Below, one piece after another: positions 1 to 15,000 of a stretch of 64,000 nt of DNA (position 1 is its first letter; every line of letters begins with the position of its first letter). This DNA is from Tritrichomonas musculus (lineage: Eukaryota > Parabasalia > Tritrichomonadida > Tritrichomonadidae): positions 6,243,501-6,307,500 of the forward strand of contig JAPFFF010000004.1 of NCBI GenBank assembly GCA_039105265.1, in the 5' to 3' direction. The notes beneath the pieces were generated by a model, which was not told where the DNA came from, made no database searches, and saw only the letters and a program-made list of their open reading frames with translations. Both the position numbers and the translations under genes were made by a program.

Positions 1-3000
1 CTATCGTTGGCAGCATTAGCATCAATATTTACCTCGACTTTTTCAGATACCTTTTCAACAGCTCCGTAGTTGAACTGTTGATCGGCAGTTTCGAATGATG
101 CTAATAGCAATGAGGATTTCTTTAAGTTTACTGCATTTTTGGCATCAGATGAGAACTTGCATGAGTGAATGTTAAGCTTTGACTTTCCATTCTTTTCACT
201 CAATGAAGCGCCATCGATATGATGACTTTCTTTACTAAGATCGCCAGTGAAGATGCAATTAGTAACTTCAACTGGAACTTCTTTTTGATCGCCACGAACG
301 TAGAATAAGGATGATGATGACTCATCTTCTTTGCTGATCTCAAAGAAGCAATCTTTGATTGATACTAATGAACCGTCATTATCAGATGATAAAGCTGATA
401 AACGCTTACCAGAAGGTGTTGGTTTATCAAAGTTGTTGTAAACTTTAACACCGCTTCCTATGTTGTGGGTGAATGAGCAATTGATGACATCGCTCTTGAC
501 TGTTTGGAGATAAAGAGCGCCTCCTCCACAGAGGTGGTCGCTGTCTCCTTCTCGTGGCTTCTTGCTGGCCCTGTTTTTATTGAATGTGCAGAGCTCAATG
601 TGAACATCATTGCTCTCTTGCGTGGAATAGATAAAGAGAGCACCCCCAAAGTAGGCCTCGTTCTCTAGAAACTGAATGTCGTAGAAAGTGACATTTCTTG
701 GGTAGTTCTTTTCGATGTAGATGTAGATGGCACCTCCGCCAATGGCATGGCAGCCGGTGAAGTTGGACTGGTGGCAGTAGAGGCCGTAGTTGATAAGGTG
801 AATGGCAGCTCCATAGTCGGATGTCTCGCTGAGACCGCTGAACTGCGTGAGGTTGATTTCAATCATGATGCTATCGTTGTAAATGCTGCCATCGATTTCA
901 CAACGAGTGTTCGGAGAGTTTAGGTCGCAGTTCATTCCTGGTGGAAGTTCAACTGAGGAAATTTCAGCGGTGGTTGCTTCTTCAAATGAAGATGATTCTG
1001 GCGAAACTTCTTCTGATGATGATGATTCTTCAATTGAGGATGATTCTTCAATTGATGATGATTCTTCAATTGAGGATGATTCTTCAATTGAGGATGATTC
1101 TTCAATTGAGGATGATTCTTCTTCTGACGATGATGCAACTGGGCAAAAGAATCCTTCTCCACATTCCGCTGGAATTTCTTTCGCAGAGGCTGTTTTGATG
1201 TATTCGCCATCTTCTGGATAAATGTAATTGCCTGTAAATTCCCATTGTTTTTGTTCAATAGTCATATCTTTAATACTTCCAAGAACTCGGGTAGATGTTC
1301 CTTCGGTGATATTGTTAGTATTTCCAATGAATCTAAAATGTGATAACAAATTACTTTCAAAATAAACAAATGAAATACTAGAACTAGTTTGAGCGGCATG
1401 TGTAAAGTTGCATGATTCAATATTCAGTATTGAGTTTGATTCACTGATGTCTGTTGGTGCTTTGTAAATTATGCCATGATCTTGAAGATTATAAAACTTG
1501 CATTCTTCAATATTTCCAGAAACTGCTTCAAAGGTAATTCCATATGGTTCAAATTCACAATTGCTGAGAAGGAGTTCGTCTGTAGGAAGTTTCGATGTAA
1601 TGTAAAGAGATTCTTTTTTATTTTCTGCTTTGCCATTAAATAAACAGATGGCAATTTTAATAGCATTGGTTGGCGCGTTGTTTGATATTGATAAGAAGAT
1701 TGAGGAACCTTTTTCAGTGGCAGTGTTGCTGTTGAATATGCAATCGGTAATGTGAAGAGCATAAATATTATCATTGATTGTTCCTTGTTTGGTATTACTT
1801 GCATAATTATATGATATACTTCCTCCATTTTTAGCCTGGTTCCCTTTAAATGTGCAGTTTTTGATTTCAATGCTTTTCAATGGTTCTCCTTCTTTAATTA
1901 AAATTCCAATGCTGCCTCCTTCTGATATAGCTTTACTTCCTGAGAAATAGCATTTGTAAACAAGTAATGAAGCCTCATTATTGCTTGTATCCCTAGTTGT
2001 GCCTCTTGTTTCAAATTTATAATAAATATCAGAGCCTGTTCCTTGTCCCATAGTGTTCCCAGCTTGATTATTATAAAAGCGGCATTCGGTAACTTCAATG
2101 ATGTTCATTGGTTGATCTTTAGTTATAGAGATGTAGAAACAGCCGCCTTCATGGGTTACTGTGTTCTCTTCAAATCGGCATTTATTAACTCGTAATGATT
2201 TAGAACCTTGGGATATTGTTCCTGATGATGCAAATGAATAATATATGGCACCACCATGTTCTTCTTCTTCTTTGTCCTTTTCCTCAGCTTTATTACTTAT
2301 AAAGATATTGTCATAGATATTAATAGGTCTGTGTGGACTCGTTTCTCCATTTATTGAAATAAAGATTGCACCTCCATCCGACTTGGCGTGATTTTGAACA
2401 AACTTGCATTTATAAATTTGTAATGAATATTGATTATCAGTTTCGGTATCATCTAATAATGTTCCGCTGAGTGATGTGGGTGTTGGGCATATATAGTATA
2501 TAGCACCTCCTTCTTCTGCTTCATTACCATAAAATGTGCATTCTGTGATTATGAAAGTGGAGTAAGGAGCAGTGATATAAATGGAGCCACCTTTGATATT
2601 AGCTTCTTTAGGCAATTTGTCACCTATCTTTTGTGAATAAAATGTGCATTTGGATATTTCAAATATGCGTGATTTTTCTGAAGTATCAAGATAAATGGCT
2701 CCTCCATTGTATGCTTCACAACTACAGAAATCTGAATAATATATTTGAATACGTCCATCGTATTGTGATGTTAATTCTTCGTTTGTGGCAATATATACAG
2801 CTCCTCCTTTAGATGATGCTTCAGTATTATATATCTTGTAAAATTGACAATAGAAAACTCCTAAATATGCACTTGAATGATAAATTGGGCCTTCATTCTC
2901 TTCAGAAGGATTGTCACAAGCAATTTGGTATGATTGTGTGGGTAGTTTTGGACATTCTTTTGGTTTTTCAATGAAAGCATATCCTTCTATGTTAAGATTT

Positions 3001-6000
3001 GAAACAATAGATTTCCTTTCAAAAGGTATGTAATTGATTTTAATAGTAGATTGATCAAGTTTGATTTTATCTTTCGATCCATCTGTAAAGAGTTTGGATG
3101 TTCCAAATTTTTCATGAATGAAAATTTCATTATATTTGAATTCTAGTGTGGTTGAAATGCTGATATCAATCATGTCACCTGATGTTCGAGTTGGACTCCT
3201 CAGTTCAAATTTGTTGCTAATAATCGATAATGTTATTTCTGTTGATTCGCCAGTAGACGATCCAATTTGAAGATCTCCAGTAGATCCTTCTTTTTCATTT
3301 ATGTTATTGAGGAAGTGGCATGAATTAATGTTCACATTTCGTGAATCAAGATAAACTGCTCCTGGATTGAGAGTAGATCCACATTCTTCAAATGTACTCT
3401 TTGAAATATTAATCTGTGTAGTACTCGTTGATTTAATATGGAGAGCGCCACTTTGACAATAGAAGAAGTCACAGCCGTAAATAATAATCGAAAGATCATT
3501 GAGTTCTTTCGTGAGTGAAATAGATATGGCTCCTGCTTCTGTTCCACTGCTTTTAACATTGGTGAATTGGCTTAAGTAAATATGTAAACATGATTCACTT
3601 ATTGAAAGTCGCTTATTAGTGTTGATTTCACATCCAAAGGCATCTTTTTCAATTGTGGTGTCTTCTTCAAGTTCATTTGGAATAATTTCAAATCCTGTAG
3701 TAGCTTCGGGACATGTTGTAATCATTGGTTCTTCTGGTGGTGGCGTTTCTATTGGTGGAACTTCCGATGATTCTTCTGATGATGATGATGATTCTTCAAT
3801 TGATGATGATTCTTCAATTGATGATGATTCTTCAATTGATGATGATTCTTCAATTGAGGATGATTCTTCAATTGATGATGATTCTTCAATTGATGATGAT
3901 TCTTCAATTGAGGATGATTCTTCTTCTGACGATGATGCAACTGGGCAAAAGAATCCTTCTCCACATTCCGCTGGAATTTCTTTCGCAAAGTCTGTTTTGA
4001 TGTATTCGCCATCTTCTGGATAAATGTAGTTGCCTGTAAATTCCCATTGTTTTTGTTCAATAGTCATATCTTTAATACTTCCAAGAACTCGGGTAGATGT
4101 TCCTTCGGTGATATTGTTAGTATTTCCAATGAATCTAAAATGTGATAACAAATTACTTTCAAAATAAACAAATGAAATACTAGAACTAGTTTGAGCGGCA
4201 TGTGTAAAGTTGCATGATTCAATATTCAGTATTGAGTTTGATTCACTGATGTCTGTTGGTGCTTTGTAAATTATGCCATGATCTTGAAGATTATAAAACT
4301 TGCATTCTTCAATATTTCCAGAAACTGCTTCAAAGATAATTCCATATGGTTCAAATTCACAATTGCTGAGAAGGAGTTCGTCTGTAGGAAGTTTCGATGT
4401 AATGTAAAGAGATTCTTTTTTATTTTCTGCTTTGCCATTAAATAAACAGATGGCAATTTTAATAGCATTGGTTGGCGCGTTGTTTGATATTGATAAGAAG
4501 ATTGAGGAACCTTTTTCAGTGGCAGTGTTGCTGTTGAATATGCAATCGGTAATGTGAAGAGCATAAATATTATCATTGATTGTTCCTTGTTTGGTATTAC
4601 TTGCATAATTATATGATATACTTCCTCCATTTTTAGCCTGGTTCCCTTTAAATGTGCAGTTTTTGATTTCAATGCTTTTCAATGGTTCTCCTTCTTTAAT
4701 TAAAATTCCAATGCTGCCTCCTTCTGATATAGCTTTACTTCCTGAGAAATAGCATTTGTAAACAAGTAATGAAGCCTCATTATTGCTTGTATCCCTAGTT
4801 GTGCCTCTTGTTTCAAATTTATAATAAATATCAGAGCCTGTTCCTTGTCCCATAGTGTTCCCAGCTTGATTATTATAAAAGCGGCATTCGGTAACTTCAA
4901 TGATGTTCATTGGTTGATCTTTAGTTATAGAGATGTAGAAACAGCCGCCTTCATGGGTTACTGTGTTCTCTTCAAATCGGCATTTATTAACTCGTAATGA
5001 TTTAGAACCTTGGGATATTGTTCCTGATGATGCAAATGAATAATATATGGCACCACCATGTTCTTCTTCTTCTTTGTCCTTTTCCTCAGCTTTATTACTT
5101 ATAAAGATATTGTCATAGATATTAATAGGTCTGTGTGGACTCGTTTCTCCATTTATTGAAATAAAGATTGCACCTCCATCCGACTTGGCGTGATTTTGAA
5201 CAAACTTGCATTTATAAATTTGTAATGAATATTGATTATCAGTTTCGGTATCATCTAATAATGTTCCGCTGAGTGATGTGGGTGTTGGGCATATATAGTA
5301 TATAGCACCTCCTTCATTTGCAATGTTATTATTAAATGTACACTTTTTGATTATGAATGTGGAGTATGGTGCAGTAATATATATAGAGCCACCTCGAAGA
5401 GCATTTGGTTTTTGTGAATAAAATGTACATTCGGATATTTCAAATATACGTGATTCTTCAGAAGATTCCATATAAATAGCTCCTCCGTTGATGGCGTCAC
5501 AACTATAAAAATCTGAATAGTGTACTTGTATCTTTCCATTATATTGTAAATTCTTGTCTGTGACCATATATATGGCTCCTCCTCCTTTATACGATTCACC
5601 TTTATTATTTATGCTGTAAAAGGAGCAATATAAAACACTTAAATAGTTATTTGAATCATAAGTTGGACCATCACTGTCTGCTGCATGATCGTCGCAAGCA
5701 GTTAAATATGGTTTGGTAGATTGTGGACACTCTTTTTGTTTTTCTCTGAAAGCTTTATCTCCCAAGTTTAAATCATCGAGATTATCAACAATGGATTTTC
5801 TATCAATAGGTATGTAATTATTTATGATATTAGATGGTTGGATATTTTGAGGCGATGTTGAATCAAAGAGTTTATAATTGCTAAAATTTTCATGGATGAA
5901 AATTTCATTAGAGGTGAATTCAAGTGTAGCTTTTGTGCCTAATTTAATCATACTTCCATCATTAATAATACTCGTATAGGTTCTTACTTCAAACTTGCAA

Positions 6001-9000
6001 AAATTGATTGACAATGTTCCTCTTCTTTCTTCTTCACTTGAAATAGACTCAAAACAAATATCGCCATTAGAATTAGAATTCACGTTATTGAGGAAGTGGC
6101 AATAATTAATAACGGTGTTTTGTGATTTAAGATAAACAGCGCCACTTTTGCTGGTAGACATGCATTCTTCAAACGTACATCTTGAAATGTTCGTTTTTGT
6201 TTCGCCTTTTGATTCAATAAATATGGCACCAAATTTGCAATAGAAGAAGTCACAGCCGTAAATAATAATCGAAAGATCATTGAGTTCTTTCGTGAGTGAA
6301 ATAGATATGGCTCCTGCTTCTGTTCCACTGCTTTTAACATTGGTGAATTGGCTTAAGTAAATATGTAAACATGATTCACTTATTGAAAGTCGCTTATTAG
6401 TGTTGATTTCACATCCAAAGGCATCTTTTTCAATTGTGGTGTCTTCTTCAAGTTCATTTGGAATAATTTCAAATCCTGTAGTAGCTTCTGGGCATTCTGT
6501 AATCATTGGTTCTTCTGGTGGTGGCGTTTCTATTGGTGGAACTTCCGATGATTCTTCTTCTTCTTCTGAGGATGATTCTTCAATTGATGATGATTCTTCA
6601 ATTGATGATGGTTCTTCAATTGATGATGATTCTTCAATTGATGATGATTCTTCAATTGAGGATGATTCTTCAATTGATGATGATTCTTCAATTGATGATG
6701 ATTCTTCAATTGATGATGATTCTTCAATTGAGGATGATTCTTCAATTGAGGATGATTCTTCAATTGATGATGATTCTTCAATTGATGATGATTCTTCAAT
6801 TGATGATGATTCTTCAATTGATGATGATTCTTCAATTGATGATGATTCTTCAATTGATGATGATTCTTCAATTGAGGATGATTCTTCAATTGAGGATGAT
6901 TCTTCAATTGATGATGATTCTTCAATTGAGGATGATTCTTCAATTGAGGATGATTCTTCTTCTGACGATGATGCAACTGGGCAAAAGAATCCTTCTCCAC
7001 ATTCCGCTGGAATTTCTTTCGCAGAGTCTGTTTTGATGTATTCGCCATCTTCTGGATAAATGTAGTTGCCTGTAAATTCCCATTGTTTTTGTTCAATATT
7101 CATATCTTCAATACTTCCAAGAACTCGGGTAGATGTTCCTTCGGTGATATTGTTAGTATTTCCAATGAATCTAAAATGTGATAACAAATTACTTTCAAAA
7201 TAAACAAATGAAATATTAGAACTAGTTTGAGCGGCATGTGTAAAGTTGCATGATTCAATATTCAGTATTGAGTTTGATTCACTGATGTCTGTTGGTGCTT
7301 TGTAAATTATGCCATGATCTTGAAGATTATAAAACTTGCATTCTTCAATATTTCCAGAAACTGCTTCAAAGGTAATTCCATATGGTTCAAATTCACATTT
7401 AGTGATTTGAAGTTTATCGGTAGCCTCTGATGATTTGATGTAAAGAGAACCTTTATCTGAACCTGATTTGCTTTCTTTGAATACGCATTCATCAATTATT
7501 ATGTTATTTGTTTTTGCTTTTTTAGTAGAAAGAGAAAGGCATCCTGTTTCGGTGAATTTACATTGTGAGATAAGTAATGATGGGGCATTGGATTCTGCTT
7601 CGGTTTCAAAATGATAGTACACATCTGATCCTGCTGTGGTAGAAGAAGTGTCTTTGTTATTCTGATAAAAGTAGCAATGGATAATTCCAATATTGCCTGT
7701 TTGTTGGTCTTTTGTTACCGAAATATAGATTGAATCTCCATTGTCGCTTGCTTTATTCTCTTCAAATCGGCATTCAGCAATTCGTAGAGTATATTCGAAA
7801 GCTCTTGTGCTTGTTTTTGTTGATCCAAATGAATAATAAATGCATCCTTTTTCTGTATTCGCTATAAAGATACAGTTATTAATATCAATGGGCTTCGGTG
7901 ATTCAATATCTCCTATCGTTATTGATATTGAGCACCCATTTAATGTTCCAGCATTGTTCATGAATTTGCATTCTGAAATTTCTACTGATCCTGTGTCTGA
8001 TGAACCACCTTTTGGTATATAGTAAATAGCACCTCCTTCTCCTGCTGAATTCTGAATAAATGAGCATTTTGTTATTTTGAAAGTATCAGATGTAATATAA
8101 ATAGCACCTCCTTTGTAGTTGGTTTCCTCGTTATTTGCATTTTGTGAGTAAAATGTGCATTCATTTATTTCAAATGGTGATTCAATGTAAATAGCTCCTC
8201 CATTAAATGCATTGCATTTGCAGAAATCAGAATAGTGAATTTTAATAGGATCTTTGATGTTTGATTGTAATGATATATATATGGCTGCTCCTTTAGAGTT
8301 GGCTCCTGAATGTTTGATATTATAAAAAGTTGTATAATAAACACCTAGAAGTCCATCTACTTTGAGGCCTTGCCTGTTTTGTTCAGAATCATCCTCAAAA
8401 ATGAAATCATTTTCGCAATTATTTGTGAAACCTACTGGTGGAGTTGGGCACTCTCTGTCTATTTCTGAAAAAGCACTTTTATGTGATTGTAAATCATTGA
8501 TGTTGATTATGGATTCTTTATATGGGAAAATATGATTTCGACGAATCGTGTGTTTTTCATCTACTATAGTTAATTCTGATGCGAAAATATTGACACCTTT
8601 AATGATTTCATGAATAGAGATGTTATTGTCAGTAAATACAAATTTATCTGGAGAGTTTATTGAAATTATGCATTTGTGGTTAGTAGAAGTGGGGTTCTTT
8701 CTATCGAATTTACAGCTCTTGATGGTTAATGAAGTTGCTTGTGAATCAATGTCGCCACCATTTGAATCAGCTGTATTATAGTTATTCAGGAAATGGCATC
8801 TTTGTATATTAGCCGATGTTCCAGAGATAGTTATCGCTCCTGCAGAGCATTCTTCGAATAGGGTCCACATTATATTCGTTTTAGTTTCACTAGCCTGAAT
8901 TTTTATAGCGCCTTGGCAGTGGAAAAATTGGCAGTTATTGATTTCAATATCAGCTGCATTGGTAACAGATATAGCTTCTTTTTTAGTATTAGTGAATTTA

Positions 9001-12000
9001 CTCAAATAAATGCGTAGACTGCCTCCTTCTAATGATAGTTGCTGATTGGTATCGATTGAGCATGCATAGATGTTTTGGTTTGTGTAACTTGATTCAAATT
9101 CTTCAGAAATGCGTGTAAAACCATTAATAGATTCAGGGCATTTGTCAATTGGTGGTTCTTCTGGTTCTGTTGATTCATCAGGTGGAATTTCTTCAATTGA
9201 TGAGGATGGTTCTTCAATTGATGAGGATGGTTCTTCAATTGATGAGGATGGTTCTTCAATTGAGGATGGTTCTTCAATTGAGGATGATTCTTCAATTGAT
9301 GAGGATGGTTCTTCAATTGATGATGATTCTTCAATTGATGATGATTCTTCAATTGATGATGATTCTTCAATTGATGAGGATGGTTCTTCAATTGATGATG
9401 ATTCTTCAATTGATGATGATTCTTCAATTGATGATGATTCTTCAATTGATGATGATTCTTCAATTGATGATGATTCTTCAATTGATGATGATTCTTCAAT
9501 TGATGATGATTCTTCAATTGAGGATGATTCTTCAATTGATGATGATTCTTCAATTGAGGATGATTCTTCAATTGATGATGATTCTTCCTCTGATGAGGAT
9601 GGAACTTGACATATGAATTGAGTACCGCATTCTGCTTGAATGTTAATCGCATCACTTTTAATTAGACTGCCATCAGGTGGGTCAAGATAATTTTCTAAAA
9701 ATTCCCAATCTCCTTCATTTGTTGTCATTTCATTATAGCATCCGAGGACATATCCATTTTTGTTAGGAATACTGATGTTGTTATTACTGAAGATTATTTT
9801 AGATGATACTTCTTTAGCAAAGTAAACAAGTGATTCAAATTCGGTACTTTGTGTGAAATTGCAGCGGTCAATTTTGAATTCTGCTTTTGATTCACTCTCT
9901 ATTTTAGTGCTAGTGTAGTCATAACGAATGGCGTTCATTGATGGAGATTTTAGTATATCATTGAATTCGCAATTTTCAATTGTTCCATGTAGAGCATCAA
10001 ATGTTATTCCACATTTGTTGAAGTTGTCATTTATAAGATGGAAAAGAACTGTCGAACTTGTTGACTTTAAGTAAACAGCTTCATTTGAACTTTGTTGTTC
10101 TACAAATTTGCAATTTTTAATTTCAGTTGATGTTGATTCTAACTTGTCAATAGTCAAATAGATTGACGCTCCATGTTCTTTGCTTTGGCTCTTTGTAAAG
10201 TTGCAGTCATTAATGTTTAACAATGCAGAATTTTCTAAAAGCGTCTTTGATTTTGTTCCTTCACTTGGGGTTGGATTAACAGCATAATAAATATCTCCAC
10301 CATTGGTAGAGTCTCCATTATTATTATAAAATTGGCATTTGGTAATTTCAATGCTGTTGATTGGTTGTGTTTGTGTTTGCTCTATAGTGATATGGATAGA
10401 GCTTCCTTCATTAGCTGCCTTGTTTTCTTCAAATCGACAGTTTGCAACTCGAAATGAGTATGTACTGGAAACTCCTTGGCTGGGAGGGTTGAATGAATAG
10501 TAGATGCATCCATTTGAACTCTCAGCATTTGATAGAAAGATGCAATTATCAATGTCAATAGGTTTGAGGTTTGAAACATCTGAGATAATAATTGATATTG
10601 AGCATCCATCTGATGCTTTGTTGCCTGAAAACTTGCAATCAACAATTTGTAATGAATATGGTTGATCTTCTCTTGTATCTAGAAGTGCTTTTGATGATGT
10701 TCCTGTGCTTGCTTCTGATATGTAGTATATGGATCCTCCTGAGCCTGCATTATTTCCATCAAATGAGCATTTTGTTATCTTGAAAGTAGCTGAAGGCGCT
10801 GTAATAAAAATGGCTCCGCCTTTACAATTAGTTTTATCCAACTTACTATTTTGTGAGTAAAATGTACATTCATTGATTTCGAATAAGCGCGATGATTTTG
10901 ATTCTATGTAAACTGCACCGCCGTTATTTGCTCCGCAATCATAAAAATCTGAATTGTGGATTCTGATAGGTTCTGTGATGGACTCTTGCATTGCGTTATT
11001 TGTTGATGCGAATATGGCTCCTCCTTTTGAATTTTCATCATTATTATGAACATTGTAAAAAACGCAATGGTAAATGCCTAGAAGGCCTTCTGCATAAAAT
11101 GAAGGGCCTTTTTGATTATTAGAGTCATCATCTTCACAGCCAATTATGAAGCCTTCTGGTGGATTGGGACATTCTCTCTCTTGATCTTTAAATGAGGCAG
11201 TCAACGTATCGATATTTGAGATTGTAATGTCAGTTCTAAATGGAAACATATGATTGTTGGTAAAAGTATATTTATTTATAGCATCTGTGATTTGAATAAG
11301 TTTAATGTTCTTTAATTCTTGGTGTATAGAGAATTCGTTATTAAAGAATTGAAAGTCAAGCTTTGTAGATGGGCCCACTGATATTATTTTTATAGTAGAA
11401 TCCCCCTTCTTACGGTTAGGGTCTTTATGTTGAAACTTACAATCTCTGATGGTTACATCACTTGTAAGATGATTTTCGATTAGAATATCTTTGGGTCCTG
11501 ACTTGAGATTATCATCAACTGTAATATAGTTATCAAGAAACTGACAATTTTCAATACTTATATCTGCTCCTGAATAGTAAATTGCACCTGTTTTCTCATT
11601 AGAGCTGCATTGTTCAAATAGGCAGTATGTAATGATTGTTTTTGCACCATCTGGCGTAACTATATCAAGAGCATATCCATTGATTTTGTAAAATTTACTG
11701 TTTTGTATCTTTATATCTTGATTTTCATCAGTTGGTGAAACATATATAGCACTTTTGGATTTAACATTTGTGAATTGGCAGAGATAAATATGCAAACTAC
11801 CACCTGTTACTGAAAGTTGTTTATTAGTGTTTAATTCGCATGCATAAGAATTGCCTGTTTTAACAAATTCAGATTCGTCAGAAATTATTTCAAAACCATT
11901 TGGTTCTGGGCATGAATCAACTGGACCTACTGCTGGTGGTAGTGGTTCTATTGATGGTGCTTCTTCAGATGATGATTCTTCAATTGATGATGATTCTTCT

Positions 12001-15000
12001 AGTGATGATGATTCTTCTAGTGATGATGATTCTTCTAGTGATGATGATTCTTCTTCTGATGATGATGGAATCGTGCATATGAATCCTCCTTCTTCTGTGC
12101 AGTCAGCTGGAATTTCTTCTGCTGTTTCCGTTTTAATATATTCATATTCGGCTGGTTCAATGGCGTTGTTCTTAAATTCCCAGTATTCTTTGTTTTTCAT
12201 ATCAGTTGTGAAACCATTAATGCATCCAAAAACTCGTACATTTGATTGGTCTTTGATTGTGATGTTATTGTTTGTGAAAGTAAATTTAGTTGATAATTTG
12301 GTATCAAAGTAGACTAATGAATCAATTGTGGTATCTGTTTGAGTGAAATTGCATAGGTCAACAATCATGTTTAAATTAGTATCGATATCACTAGCAGTTG
12401 TTTTATAATGGATGGCATATTTCTTAATATTATTGAATGAGCATTTTTCAATTTTCCCTGAGAATGCTTCAAATAATATTCCAGGGCCTTCAAATTGGCA
12501 TTCAGTAATATCAAGGCTATCTGTTTTTTGTTCTGATTTAACAAAAAGAGAGTTTTTAATTGATCCTTTAAATGTGCATTCGTTAATTTTAACTGATCTT
12601 GTACCTGCATTTGGAAATGTGATCGAAACAGAGCCACTTTCTTCAGTATCAGTTAGAGTATCAGAAAAATCGCATTGATTAATTTGTAATGTTGGATTGG
12701 TGGATGCAGGTGTTGTAGATGTAGATGTAGATTGATAATAAATGTTGGATCCTTGTTTTGTTGCTGTATTTTGGTAAAAGTGGCAATTTGTGATTTCAAT
12801 AGTGTTTGATGGGTCATCTTTTGTTATTGAGATATAGATGGAGCTCTCTTTATTTTCTTCAAATCGGCAATTTGTAACTCGGAACAAAAATTTAGAAGCA
12901 TCAGTTGTTATTTGTGATGATTCAAATGTATAATATATGCAGCCGTTAGATGTAGCTTCATTTGAAAGAAAGATACAATTATTAATATCAACAGGCTTGT
13001 GTCCAGCAACATCGCCTACTGATATATATATAGATGAGCCATCTGATGAAGCAGTATTGCTTATAAATTTGCAATCAACAGCATGTAATGAATATTGTTT
13101 ATCTTCTTCTGCTGTGTCTAAGAGTGTTTCTGATGATGATCTTGTACTTGTTCCTGATACGTAGTAAATGGCTCCTCCTGTTCCTGCTTCATTTCCATCA
13201 AACAAGCTTTCTCTGATGCTAACACTGGCAGTTGGTGCATTAATGTAAATAGCGCCACCTTTGGAATCAGTATTACTGCGACCACCAGTATTTTGATCGC
13301 CGTTATTTTTAGAAAATGTGCATTGATAAATTTCAAATAAGCGTGAAGTTTCTGTTGATTCTATATAAATTGCTGATCCTGCATTTGAATGGCAATCATA
13401 AAAATCTGAATTGTATATTTGAATAGAATCTTTAAATGATGGATCTATATTGTTGTCTGTGATCACGTGAAGAGCAGCACCTTTTGAATCTGCCTCAAAA
13501 CTATGAATTGAATAAAAAACGCAATAATAAACGCTTAGATAGCCGTTTGATCCAACACTTTCGCCATTTGAGTTACCATTATAGCTATCCTCGCACATAA
13601 TTACATCAACATCAGGGCATTCTCTATCTGATTCGTCATTAAATTGATCTAGGTCAGGGAGACCTGGAATACCTTTGAGAAAATTAGTTTGATTATAATA
13701 GATAATATTTTTGCTAAATGAAAAAAAGCTATAGCTGATGATATCCATTTTGTCAAAAAGGCAAAAATTAGGTATTTTTTCATGTATAGTAATTTGATTT
13801 TCACTAAATTCAAGTTTGGTATCTGAAGATGGTAGTGAAATTAAGTTTGAAGTTATGGTTAAATCATCGTAATTGGCAAGATTCAAATGATCAAAGATGC
13901 ATCTTAAAATGTTCAATTCACCATTGTCATCATTGCTATCAAATTTAATATCTTCAGAAGCGCCATCTTTATCAATTTCTATAAAATCCTTATCATGTAT
14001 CCCAAAATTATTAAGAAAGTGGCAATCTTCAATATTTGCAGAATTGGTCGTAAGAAATATTGCAGCAGCACCTTCAGTAGAACTGCATTGTTCAAACGCA
14101 CATTTTGAAATAGTTGTTTTTGAATTAGAAGAGAGGGATATAAAAATGGCAGTTTCTATGCATTTGAAAAATTGGCAGTTTGAAATTATAATATCATTAC
14201 TTGACTCTCCAGAAATATGTATAGCACCAGACTTAGCATTTTTAGTGTTTGTAAACTTGCTATTGTAAATATGTAAGCAGTGATTGATTATAGAAAGTTG
14301 CCTATTTGTATTTAAACTGCATGCATAAATATCTTTTTCAGTGTAACCTGAATCACTAAAATCGTCAAATATTTCTTCAAAATTTTGATCATTTCCAGGA
14401 CAGGTTTGTTCCTCCTTGGCAAATGCTTGATGTAAATCAATTTGAGATCTGATTGCCATTTTGCTGTCAATTTTATTCTCAGACGGGGATGATAATGTGT
14501 TGTCAGCAAGTTTCAGTTGATCCTTGGTAAATGAGGCGCCATCTGGATAGTTAAACAAGGAAACCTTGTTGAGTGACTCGTCAATTGTTACTTTATTATT
14601 GGTGAATTCTATTGCCGAGTGCTCGCCAAATGAAGCATAGATCAATGATTCTGGTGAGCTTCTTAAACTCCTAAGTTTTGATTTTTTAATAAACGTATTT
14701 TCGGTTATGGTCAATTTTTCACCTTTGGGTGTCTTTTGAAGTACGTTAAATGAAATGTCGTCTCCGTCTTCAGCGTCATTGTTTGAAAATGTGCATCCTT
14801 TAATATCTCCTGATACTGCGTCGAAGAAAATAGCTCCACCATATTTTGAAGCACGGCATCGACCAAATATGCATTTAATTATTTTGAATTGGCTTTTATC
14901 TTCATTTGAACTAATGTAAATACCGGCGCCTTTGCCTTCTTGTGAGTCGCTTGTTGTGGAAGATGTAAAACTGCTTTCTTTGATTTCAATTAGTCCATTT

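Noticed and set aside
6544-6968. CRISPR-like array
   Set aside because: Units are contiguous 18-bp coding repeats without unique spacers, in a eukaryotic gene.
6400-7059. Plus-strand Asp/Ser-rich open frames across the linkers (also 883-1221, 3619-4023, 9109-9609, 11851-12312)
   Set aside because: They are the complement of the EESSSI linkers. The minus frame is open for 15.7 kb, has a signal peptide and family motifs, and unit variation is silent in it. The plus frames end soon after the arrays.
6530-7096. Minus-strand Asn/His/Leu/Lys-rich frames (QLKNHPQLKNHH type) over the linkers
   Set aside because: They are in the wrong minus frame, are repeat-driven and stop at array borders. They are shadows of the giant gene.
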